Source: Gp6-AA40 sp035571515 (GTDB taxonomy: Bacteria > Acidobacteriota > Vicinamibacteria > Vicinamibacterales > UBA2999). From it: a stretch of 64,000 nucleotides of DNA. Positions 38,140 through 45,141 of this stretch are shown here, one piece after another; the stretch's first letter is position 1; every line of letters starts with the position of its first letter. The notes under the pieces are model-generated. The model was not told the origin of the DNA. It worked only from the letters and a program-made list of their open reading frames with translations, and searched no databases. The translations under genes and the position numbers were made by a program. The DNA lies in assembly GCA_035571515.1 (NCBI GenBank), contig DATNCQ010000178.1, positions 94,940 through 158,939 of the forward strand, given 5' to 3'.

Positions 38140-38826
38140 ATGAGCCTGCGCGTGCTGATCGTGGACGACGAGCCGTCGATTCTCGCGGCGATGGGGCCGC
38201 TGCTCCGGTCGCGCGGCTACGAGGTGCTGACGGCGGCAAGTGGCCGCGGCGCGCTCGACGCGCTCGAACACGAGAAGCCCGACCTGATCGTGCTCGACCT
38301 GGGCCTGCCCGACACGGACGGCCTCGAGATCGTCCGCCTGATCCGCGACGGCAGCGCGACGCCGATCATTGTCCTCTCGGCGCGCGGCAAGGAAGCGGAC
38401 AAGGTGGCGGCGCTCGATGCCGGCGCCGACGATTACGTGACCAAGCCGTTCGGCACGGAGGAACTGCTGGCGCGCGTGCGCGTGGCGCTGCGGCGCACGG
38501 AGCCACCCGGGGCGCCAGAGGGCGTGCTGTCGTGCGGCGGCCTCGTCATCGATCGCGATCGCCGGCGCGTGACGAGGGATGGCGAGGAAATCCGGCTGAC
38601 GCCGAAGGAATTCGACCTGCTCGTCTTCTTCGCCCAGCGGCCGGGGCGCGTGCTCACGCATCGCACCATCCTGAAGGCGATATGGGGTCCGCACGCGGTG
38701 GACCAGCCCGAACATCTCCGCGTGCTCGTGGGATCGCTGCGGCGGAAAATCGAGCGCGACAGCGCGCGGCCCCGCTACCTCCTGAGCGAGCCGTGGGTCG
38801 GCTATCGATTCGCCGAGCACGGCTGA
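38140..38826 (+). CDS. KdpE-like response regulator
   Basis: 228 residues from the ATG at 38140, five bases after the kinase gene. Receiver residues are DDE near 9-11, Asp in LIVLDLGLP and Lys in DYVTKPFGTEE. The winged-helix domain has LTPKEFDLLVFFAQRPGRVLTHRTIL and HLRVLVGSLRRKIERD, close to KdpE. No kdpFABC operon lies in the window; the obvious candidate target is the divergent KimA-type gene (inference). Confidence 0.9.
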   Translation: MSLRVLIVDDEPSILAAMGPLLRSRGYEVLTAASGRGALDALEHEKPDLIVLDLGLPDTDGLEIVRLIRDGSATPIIVLSARGKEADKVAALDAGADDYVTKPFGTEELLARVRVALRRTEPPGAPEGVLSCGGLVIDRDRRRVTRDGEEIRLTPKEFDLLVFFAQRPGRVLTHRTILKAIWGPHAVDQPEHLRVLVGSLRRKIERDSARPRYLLSEPWVGYRFAEHG

Positions 38827-38839
38827 CGCCGCCGCCGCT

Positions 38840-39463
38840 TCAGGTCGGCCGGCGCCTCGAGCGTAGCCAGGCAATGGACGCCGGCAGCAGCGAGATGACG
38901 ATGACGACCAACACGACGACGTGGATGCGCTGCTCGATGTTGGGGATGACGTTGCCGAGCAGGTAGCCGCCGAGCGTCATGCTCGAAATCCACGCGATGG
39001 CCCCGGCAATGTTATAGGTCGCGAACCGCCGGTATCCCATCTCCGCGACGCCCGCGACGACCGGCGCGAACGTCCGCAGGATCGGCGCGAACTGCGCGAT
39101 GACGATGGTCCTCGGGCCGTGTTCCTCGTAGTAGTCGTGCGTCATCTTCAGGTGCTCGCGACGGAAGAAGAACGAGTTGCGCCGCTCGTAGAGGGGCCGT
39201 CCCGCGCGCTTGCCGATGAAATAGCCGGTGGCGTTGCCGAGAATCGCTGCCGGAATCAGCGTCACCAGCAGCGTCACGATGTCCAGGTCGCCGCGCGCGG
39301 CGAAGAGCCCGGCGGTGATGAGCAGCGAATCGCCCGGCAGGAAGAAACCGAAGAGCAGGCCCGTCTCCGCGAAGATGATCAGCGGCAGCCCCACCTGGCC
39401 GACAACCCGGATCAACTCCGGCACGTTGTAGACCGTTTCGAAGAACTGTTGGATGAGATTCAT
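38840..39463 (-). CDS. DedA-family membrane protein
   Basis: 207 residues, four to five membrane segments. Family motifs are IIFAETGLLFGFFLPGDSLLITAGLFAARG near the N-terminus and a re-entrant-type region with FFRREHLKMTHDYYEEHGPRTIVIAQFAPILRTFAPVVAG, including the conserved Glu/Arg residues. DedA proteins are inner-membrane proton-dependent lipid transporters or scramblases (undecaprenyl-phosphate or phospholipid). Convergent with the kdpE-like gene, 13 bases apart. Confidence 0.92.
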   Translation of the reverse strand: MNLIQQFFETVYNVPELIRVVGQVGLPLIIFAETGLLFGFFLPGDSLLITAGLFAARGDLDIVTLLVTLIPAAILGNATGYFIGKRAGRPLYERRNSFFFRREHLKMTHDYYEEHGPRTIVIAQFAPILRTFAPVVAGVAEMGYRRFATYNIAGAIAWISSMTLGGYLLGNVIPNIEQRIHVVVLVVIVISLLPASIAWLRSRRRPT

Positions 39464-39469
39464 AGAATT

Positions 39470-39529
39470 GGCGGGTCCACAAGGACCCGCCCTGCATCCG
39501 TTGCGTGTGCCCCTGCCGAAGGGACACGC
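39470..39529. repeat. Two adjacent palindromes (GGCGGGTCC and GCGTGT types)
   Basis: GGCGGGTCC/GGACCCGCC arms around ACAA (39470-39491), followed by an imperfect GCGTGT..ACACGC hairpin (about 39503-39529). They fill the gap between two minus-strand genes and may terminate transcription of the PLP enzyme gene. Confidence 0.6.
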
Positions 39530-39530
39530 C

Positions 39531-40688
39531 CTACACGGCCGAGAGTGCGTTGGCGAGGTCTTCCTTCAAATCGTCTACGTCTTCGATCCCCACCGACACG
39601 CGCACGAGGTCGTCGGTGATGCCTATCTGCTGCCGCCGCTCCGGCGGCACCGACGCGTGCGTCATCGTCGCAGGATGGCTGATGAGCGTCTCGACCCCGC
39701 CGAGACTTTCCGCGAGCGCCATCAGGCGAACGTTGTTGAGCAGCGTCCGTGCCCGCTCCAGTGAGCCGAGCGCAAAGGAAATGAGTCCGCCGAAGCCGCG
39801 CATCTGCTTCTTCGCGAGCGCGTGCTGCGGGTGCGCCGCCAGGCCCGGGTAGTGCACCTGCGCCACCTTCGGGTGTGACGCGAGGAATTCGGCAAGCGCC
39901 ATCGCGTTGGCGTTGTGCCGCTCCATGCGGATGGGCAGTGTCTTGGTGCCGCGCAGCACCAGCCAGGCATCCATAGGCCCGATGATGGCGCCCTCGGCAT
40001 TCTGAATGAACCGCAGCCACTCGATGTGGTCATCCCGCGTCGCCACGACGACGCCGCCGACGCTGTCGCTGTGGCCGTTGAGGAACTTCGTCGTGCTGTG
40101 GATGACGAGGTCGGCGCCGAAGTCGATGGGCCGCTGGACGTACGGGCTGGCGAAGGTGTTGTCGACCGCCACGACCACGTTCCGCCGGTGCGCCACCTCG
40201 CAAGCCGCCGCGAGGTCGGTCAGCCGCAGCGTCGGGTTGGTCGGCGTCTCGAGAAACAGGAGCTTCGTCTCGGGCCGGATCGCGCTCGCGATGTCGCCGG
40301 TCTTCGACGAATCGACATAGGTGAAGTCGAGCTGATACCGCCGCAGCACGCGCTCGAACAGCCGGTAGGTGCCGCCGTAGGTGTTGTCGGTGACGACGAC
40401 GTGATCGCCGGACTGCAGCAGCGTCATGACGGCGCCCTCGGCCGCCATGCCGGACGCGAAGGCGAACGCCGCCTTGCCGCCCTCGATGGCGGCGATGTTG
40501 GCTTCGAGCGCGGCGCGCGTCGGATTCTGCGTGCGGGCGTACTCGTAGCCCTTGTGCTGGCCCAGCGCCTCCTGGACGTAGGTCGACGTCTGGTAGATCG
40601 GGGTGATGATGGCGCCTGTCGATGGGTCGGGGACCTGGCCGGCGTGGATGCAAATGGTGCTGAATCTGGCTGTTTCACGCAGCTTCAC
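39531..40688 (-). CDS. Cystathionine gamma-synthase/gamma-lyase family PLP enzyme
   Basis: 385 residues, fold-type I, Cys/Met metabolism family. Substrate and cofactor motifs are YEYARTQNPTRAALE (Tyr and Arg phosphate ligands from the neighbouring subunit), FASGMAAEGAVM, VAVDNTFASPYVQRP and PLP lysine Lys201 in IHSTTKFLNGHSD. The C-terminus (ESLGGVETLISHPATMTHAS, VRVSVGIEDVDDL) is typical. It makes or breaks cystathionine or acts as a methionine or homocysteine lyase; family members cannot be separated by sequence alone. Cytosolic. Confidence 0.9.
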   Translation of the reverse strand: MKLRETARFSTICIHAGQVPDPSTGAIITPIYQTSTYVQEALGQHKGYEYARTQNPTRAALEANIAAIEGGKAAFAFASGMAAEGAVMTLLQSGDHVVVTDNTYGGTYRLFERVLRRYQLDFTYVDSSKTGDIASAIRPETKLLFLETPTNPTLRLTDLAAACEVAHRRNVVVAVDNTFASPYVQRPIDFGADLVIHSTTKFLNGHSDSVGGVVVATRDDHIEWLRFIQNAEGAIIGPMDAWLVLRGTKTLPIRMERHNANAMALAEFLASHPKVAQVHYPGLAAHPQHALAKKQMRGFGGLISFALGSLERARTLLNNVRLMALAESLGGVETLISHPATMTHASVPPERRQQIGITDDLVRVSVGIEDVDDLKEDLANALSAV

Positions 40689-40705
40689 GGGACGAGGGTA
40701 CTACA

Positions 40706-40805
40706 GGGCCGCCTGAAGGCGGCCCCCACGTACACTGACGCGGCGGGCCCCGCGTACACCGACGGAGACTGCCGTGGGGGCCGGCTTCAGCCGGCCCACG
40801 TACAC
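40706..40805. repeat. Palindromes GGGCCGCC-TGAA-GGCGGCCC and GGGCCGGCT-TC-AGCCGGCCC with CACGTACACT
   Basis: The first palindrome is 40706-40725 and the second 40778-40797; each is followed by CCCACGTACACT. A degenerate third unit (GCGTACACCGAC) lies between. The array occupies the gap between the divergent PLP enzyme and SpoIIE genes. Confidence 0.75.
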
Positions 40806-40811
40806 TTAGGC

Positions 40812-42818
40812 GTGGGCTTTCTGTGGCGCGTGCGCCGCAAGCTGACGCTCTCCTACATCTTCATCGGGTTCGTCCCGATCCTGCTCATCGTCGTCTTCTT
40901 TCTGCTCTGCGGCCTGCTCCTGTTCTTCAACGTGAGCTCGTATCTCGTGCAGTCGCGCGTCAACGGGCTCGTGGACGAGACGCGCTTCCTGGCCGAGGCG
41001 ACCACGATCGAGCTGGCGCAGGCGCCGGACGACCCCACCTTCGACGAGGTGCTGACGCGGCGGCAGGAAGCGGCGTCCGCGCGCTACCACGGCGCGTCGA
41101 TCGTCGTCGTGCCGACCATGAGGACCTGCGGGCCGGCGAACGCGGCGCCGGGACGAACCGTGAGCCGGCCGCTGCTCAGCGGAGCGTGGGCGCACCTCGA
41201 CGCGCCGACGGCGCTCCCCGGCTGGGTGATGTGCGAAGGCTACGCCGGGCTCATCGCCTACCAGGCGCCGCCGACGGGCGCGGCGGCGATTCGCGAGAAC
41301 CCGTTGTGGCGCACGCACCTCGCGGTGCGCGCGGTGGCGCTGCCGGCCGACGCCATCCCGCGCTACGCGGTCATCGTCGACGTGCCCGTGACCGCCGCGA
41401 CCGGGCTGCAGATCCAGAACGACACCGGCATCGAGCTCGGCGACATCTCGACGCTCGGCATGACCGCCACCGACGTCGTGCCGGTCACGGGGCGCGCGAT
41501 CGAGGAGGACTCCTCGGCGCCCGCGACGCGCGAGCCGCTGTCGTGGATGACGTTCCTCGACTACGTCGACTGGACGTCGGGACGGATGGGCAACGTCGTC
41601 ATCGCGATCGGCCTGAACGTGACCGACATCTACGGGCGCATCTCCGCGACGCCGCTGACGCAGATCGGCAACTACAGCGTCGGCCAGCTGCTGCTCATCA
41701 TGCTGCTCGTCGTCGCGGCGCTCTTCCTCACCATCCAGACGGTGGCGTTCATGACGGGATTGTCGCTGGCGCGCTCGATTACCGGCGCGGTGCACGAGCT
41801 GGCAACCGGCACCGATCACGTGCGGCGCGGCGACTTCTCGCATCGCATCTCGGTCAGCAGCGCCGATCAGCTCGGCGATCTCGCCGACTCGTTCAACTCG
41901 ATGACCGCCAGCGTCGAGGACCTGCTGCACGAGAAGGCGGAGAAGGAGCGCCTCGAGCAGGAGCTGCGCATCGCGCGGCAGATTCAGATGTCGCTGCTGC
42001 CGCAAGGCCCGCTGACGCTGCACGGCCTGTCGGTGACCGCGCACTGCGAACCCGCACGCGAAGTGGGCGGCGACTACTACGATTACCTGCCGCTCGGCGA
42101 CAGGCGCGTCGGCATCCTCATCGCGGACGTAGCGGGGAAGGGAACCTCCGCCGCGCTCTACATGGCGGAGCTGAAAGGACTGATGCTCTCGCTCAGCCAG
42201 CTGCACTCGTCGCCGCGCGAGCTGCTGATTGCCGCCAATCGCATCATCGCGCAGCACCTGGATGCGCGCAGTTTCATCACCATGACGTACGCGGTCGTCG
42301 ACCCGTGCGCGCGGACGCTGACCTACGCGCGCGCGGGGCACTGTCCGCTCATCTACCTGCCGGGGGAAGGGGGAAGGGGGCAGGGGGAAGGGGGCAGTAG
42401 GGAACAGAGGGACGGGGGAAGGAGGCAGGTGCAGGTTCAGATACCCGACGGCCTCGTGCTCGGCTTGAAGATCGACAACGGCGAGCGGTTCAACAGCCTG
42501 CTCGAAGAGGTGACGCAGCCGCTCGGTGCGGGCGACGTCGTGCTGCTCTTCACCGACGGCGTCACCGATGCGACCAACGCGGAGGGAGACCCGTTCGGCG
42601 AGGAGCGCCTGGCCGCACTCGTGGCCGAGCACGGCGACCTGCCGTTCGAGGAGCTGCGCGAGCGCATCCTGCGCGAAATCCGGGCGTTTGTCGGCGGCAC
42701 CGGGCTGCAGGACGATCTGACGTTCGTGCTGCTAAAAATGGACAATGTAGGCGGACCTGAAGGTCCGCCTCTACGTCACGTCGGGCACGCGCGGACGGAC
42801 GTCGAGGCTGGTCTGTAG
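40812..42818 (+). CDS. Membrane-bound SpoIIE/PP2C-type serine phosphatase with HAMP
   Basis: 668 residues from a GTG at 40812. The first membrane helix (about 10-35, ending LLLFFNVSSYL) is followed by a periplasmic sensor domain of about 250 residues. A second helix is near 290-318, then HAMP (RSITGAVHELATGTDHVRRGDFSHRI) and a coiled coil (LLHEKAEKERLEQELRIARQIQMSLLP). The PP2C-type domain has EVGGDYYDYLPL, LIADVAGKGTSAALYMAEL and LFTDGVTDATN, the metal-binding aspartates. Residues 517-540 are a Gly/Arg/Gln insert from a GGGGGAAGG repeat, and residues 646-654 come from a family A palindrome. Likely regulates an anti-anti-sigma pathway whose partner is not nearby. Confidence 0.9.
   Translation: MGFLWRVRRKLTLSYIFIGFVPILLIVVFFLLCGLLLFFNVSSYLVQSRVNGLVDETRFLAEATTIELAQAPDDPTFDEVLTRRQEAASARYHGASIVVVPTMRTCGPANAAPGRTVSRPLLSGAWAHLDAPTALPGWVMCEGYAGLIAYQAPPTGAAAIRENPLWRTHLAVRAVALPADAIPRYAVIVDVPVTAATGLQIQNDTGIELGDISTLGMTATDVVPVTGRAIEEDSSAPATREPLSWMTFLDYVDWTSGRMGNVVIAIGLNVTDIYGRISATPLTQIGNYSVGQLLLIMLLVVAALFLTIQTVAFMTGLSLARSITGAVHELATGTDHVRRGDFSHRISVSSADQLGDLADSFNSMTASVEDLLHEKAEKERLEQELRIARQIQMSLLPQGPLTLHGLSVTAHCEPAREVGGDYYDYLPLGDRRVGILIADVAGKGTSAALYMAELKGLMLSLSQLHSSPRELLIAANRIIAQHLDARSFITMTYAVVDPCARTLTYARAGHCPLIYLPGEGGRGQGEGGSREQRDGGRRQVQVQIPDGLVLGLKIDNGERFNSLLEEVTQPLGAGDVVLLFTDGVTDATNAEGDPFGEERLAALVAEHGDLPFEELRERILREIRAFVGGTGLQDDLTFVLLKMDNVGGPEGPPLRHVGHARTDVEAGL
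42361..42430. repeat. GGGGGAAGGGGGCAG periodic repeat inside SpoIIE domain
   Basis: Purine-rich 7-8-base units (GGGGGAA, GGGGGCA, GGGAACA) with no complement arm, read in frame as PGEGGRGQGEGGSREQRDG. They fall between the conserved RAGHCPLIYL strand and the PDGLVLGLK strand of the phosphatase. Confidence 0.8.
42750..42769. repeat. Family A palindrome in a coding sequence (SpoIIE tail)
   Basis: GGCGGACCTGAAGGTCCGCC, read as GGPEGPP directly after the last conserved strand (TFVLLKMDNV). The 15 residues after it run to the stop at 42818. Confidence 0.85.
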
Positions 42819-42833
42819 ACCGCCCGCCGACAC

Positions 42834-43763
42834 ATGCCGCCCGCCGTCGTCTTCTCGACCACCTCCGACATCGAAGCCAGCGTCGTCCTCGCGCTGCTCG
42901 ACAGCCACGGGATCGCGGCGTTCCGCATCACCGGCAACCCGCAGGCGATCCTCCCGATGTCGATGAGCCCGCTCGGCGAGGTGCGCATCGCCGTGCCCGA
43001 GGACGCGGCCGACGATGCGCGGCGCATCATCGAGAGCCATCGCGAGGACGTCGGCGCGCGCGTGGTGCGGCTGCGGGACGAGTTCGACGACATCGAGACG
43101 CGCATCGACTACCGCTTCAAGGATCGCGGGCTGCTCGAGCACGCGCTGACGCACAAGTCGCGCGCGGCCGAGGACGTCTCGGGCGGCGTCTTCGACAACG
43201 AGTCGCTGGAGTTCCTCGGCGACGCGGTGCTCGGCCTCGTCGTCGCCGACGCGCTCTTCCGGCAGTACCCGACTTACGACGAAGGGCAAAAGTCGAAGAT
43301 CAAGGCGTCGATCGTCTCGACGCAGGCGCTGGCGCGCCAGGCCGAGAACATCCAGCTCGGCGACCACCTCATTCTGGGGCGGGGCGAGGAAAAGACCGGC
43401 GGCCGCTTCAAGCAGGCGCTGCTCGCCGACGCCTACGAGGCGCTCATCGCCGCCATCTATCCCGACGGCGGCATCGACGCCGCGGAAACGTTCCTGCGCC
43501 GCGAGCTGAAGGAGGCGATCGACGCCGGCGCCGAGCGGAACTTCGTCGGCCAGGACTACAAGTCGGCGCTGCAGGAGCGCGTGCAGGCGCTCGGCCGCCC
43601 GCTGCCGGAATACCGCATCGCCGGCGAGGCAGGCCCCGACCACCGGAAGGTCTTCAGCGTCGAGGTGGTGGTCGCCGGAGAAGTGCTCGGCGCCGCGACG
43701 GGAAGGGCGAAGAAGGAAGCGGAGCAGGAAGCCGCGAGGCTCGCGCTGGAGCGGCTCGCGTAA
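42834..43763 (+). CDS. rnc: Ribonuclease III with an N-terminal DUF2007-like domain
   Basis: 309 residues; about 80 longer than ordinary RNase III. Residues 1-75 (AVVFSTTSDIEASVVLALLDSHGIAAFR, GEVRIAVPEDAADDARRII) match the DUF2007 'putative signal transducing' domain. The nuclease domain has DNESLEFLGDAVLGL with Glu123, Glu126 and Asp130, and LLADAYEALIAA with Asp199 and Glu202. These are the Mg2+ ligands. The dsRNA-binding domain is at about 239-309 (DYKSALQERVQALGR, GRAKKEAEQEAARLAL). Processes rRNA and double-stranded RNA. The role of the extra domain is unknown. The start lies just after the SpoIIE gene. Confidence 0.93.
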   Translation: MPPAVVFSTTSDIEASVVLALLDSHGIAAFRITGNPQAILPMSMSPLGEVRIAVPEDAADDARRIIESHREDVGARVVRLRDEFDDIETRIDYRFKDRGLLEHALTHKSRAAEDVSGGVFDNESLEFLGDAVLGLVVADALFRQYPTYDEGQKSKIKASIVSTQALARQAENIQLGDHLILGRGEEKTGGRFKQALLADAYEALIAAIYPDGGIDAAETFLRRELKEAIDAGAERNFVGQDYKSALQERVQALGRPLPEYRIAGEAGPDHRKVFSVEVVVAGEVLGAATGRAKKEAEQEAARLALERLA

Positions 43764-43888
43764 TGCAAGATTCAAAATTCAAAATGCAAACCGTACCGCC
43801 GTACGAAACAACAGGGTCAACGTCGCTGCGACATTCACCCCGATGATGCAAACGCGAAGGGTTTGCATCTTGAATGTTGCATTTTGAA
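43764..43888. repeat. TTCAAAATTCAAAATGC periodic inverted repeat between convergent stops
   Basis: The left arm (about 43764-43792) is GCAAGATTCAAAATTC-type; the right arm (43859-43890) is its complement but one 8-base unit longer. The element fills exactly the space between the stop codons of rnc and the ATPase gene and may terminate both. A related but shorter pair is at 50562-50639. Confidence 0.8.
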
Positions 43889-45043
43889 TCAGTCGATTTC
43901 GATGATGCCCCAGCTTTTCCGCTCGTCCGGGGTCGCATCGACGCCCGCATAGGCGAGCGCGGGCGCGGCCTCGGGACTCGGCAGCCGCGAGAGCGCGTAG
44001 CGCTGGACCTCGCGCGCGATGTCTTCCTCGGCCGGCGGCACGGGATGGCAGTGCAGGCGCACCCAGAGCCGCAGGACCGGGTCGGTGAAGCTGTAGCGCT
44101 TCTGCCGCGAGGTGACGAGGTCCACGTCTTCCAGCCACGACAGGTAGTCCTTCGTCGAGCCGGGCGTGCGATGCAGCCGGTGCGAGATCTCGGTGAGCGT
44201 GAGCGGCTCTTCTTCCGCGAGCACGTCGAGGATCGCCTTGAGCGCGCCGTAGCCGCGCGCGCGGTGGAGGCGCAGCTCGTAGCAGAAATGGCACCAGTGA
44301 TTGAGCGCGCCGTCGGGCGAGAGCAGCGCCGTGAGCGCGCTCACCGGGTCGGCGCCGCGGCCCATCTGCGCCATCGTGTCGCCGATCGCGCGCACGTACG
44401 CCGCGCGGCCGTCGGTCAGCGCCTGCACCGCGCGCCCGAGGTAGTCGCGATCGTCGGTCGGCATCTGCTCGTAGCCGTTGAAGGCCGGCGCGAGGAAGTC
44501 GGTGACGTCGGCGGGCGTGAGCGCGGGGATGTGAATCACCTCGAAGCGGGACGTCGTGTCGCGCAGCAGCCGGTGGGCGCGCGCGAGGTAGCGCGTCGTC
44601 AGCACGAACCGGTTGGCGCTGGCCGCCAGCGCCTCGAGCAGGTCGCGCAGCACGTGGCGCAGGCCGGGGAAGCTCTCGAACGTGCGCAGCTCGAGCACTT
44701 CGTCGAGGAGAAACATGCAGGGCTCGCCACCCGGCGCGCGCGCGGTATCGAAGAAGACGAGCAGCATGTCGAACGCTTCCCGCGCGGTCGCGGGCTGGCG
44801 TTCGGCGCCGTTGGCGGGGAACGGCGACCCGCCGACGACCGCTTGGAGAAACCGCTCCGGCGTCGTGGCGCAGCGTTCCACGTTTATGTACTGCGCGGCG
44901 GGGCGCCCCATGCGGTCGCGCAGCCGCTGCAGGAGCACGGTGCGTCCGGTTCCGCAGCCGCCGAGGACCACGGGGATGCGCGAAGGAGCCGCTTCCAGCG
45001 CGCCGAGCACCCGCCGGTCGAACCCAATTTGCTGACCCGCCAT
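43889..45043 (-). CDS. Orc1/Cdc6-like AAA ATPase with winged helix and altered Walker A
   Basis: 384 residues. P-loop-like GGCGTGRT (28-35) has Arg at the Walker A lysine position. Walker B is MFLLDEVLEL and the sensor region reads FVLTTRYLARAHRLL. The C-terminal part has a winged-helix region (LTLTEISHRLHRTPGSTKDYLSWLEDVDLV) and ends with FTDPVLRLWVRLHCH, as in archaeal-type STAND/ATPase (DUF234-like) proteins. DNA binding and nucleotide-dependent switching are likely; the target is unknown. The stop coincides with the edge of a repeat element. Confidence 0.8.
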   Translation of the reverse strand: MAGQQIGFDRRVLGALEAAPSRIPVVLGGCGTGRTVLLQRLRDRMGRPAAQYINVERCATTPERFLQAVVGGSPFPANGAERQPATAREAFDMLLVFFDTARAPGGEPCMFLLDEVLELRTFESFPGLRHVLRDLLEALAASANRFVLTTRYLARAHRLLRDTTSRFEVIHIPALTPADVTDFLAPAFNGYEQMPTDDRDYLGRAVQALTDGRAAYVRAIGDTMAQMGRGADPVSALTALLSPDGALNHWCHFCYELRLHRARGYGALKAILDVLAEEEPLTLTEISHRLHRTPGSTKDYLSWLEDVDLVTSRQKRYSFTDPVLRLWVRLHCHPVPPAEEDIAREVQRYALSRLPSPEAAPALAYAGVDATPDERKSWGIIEID

Positions 45044-45108
45044 TCCGAAACTCCCTCTGCCGGCCCCTTATGGCGGAACCGGATAAGTTGTTGCAGGGGC
45101 CACCTTTA

Positions 45109-45136
45109 GGCGGCCCTCATGGGGCCGCCCCGCAGG
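45109..45136. repeat. GGCGGCCC palindrome after hutU
   Basis: GGCGGCCC and GGGCCGCC arms around TCATG (45109-45129), followed by a partial AGGCGGCCC. It lies just past the stop of hutU on the minus strand and could serve as its terminator; same style as the palindromes at 40706. Confidence 0.6.
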
Positions 45137-45141
45137 CGGCC

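Noticed and set aside
37176..38826. A complete Kdp potassium system
   Set aside because: No kdpF, kdpA, kdpB or kdpC gene is present, and the kinase lacks the KdpD N-terminal domain.
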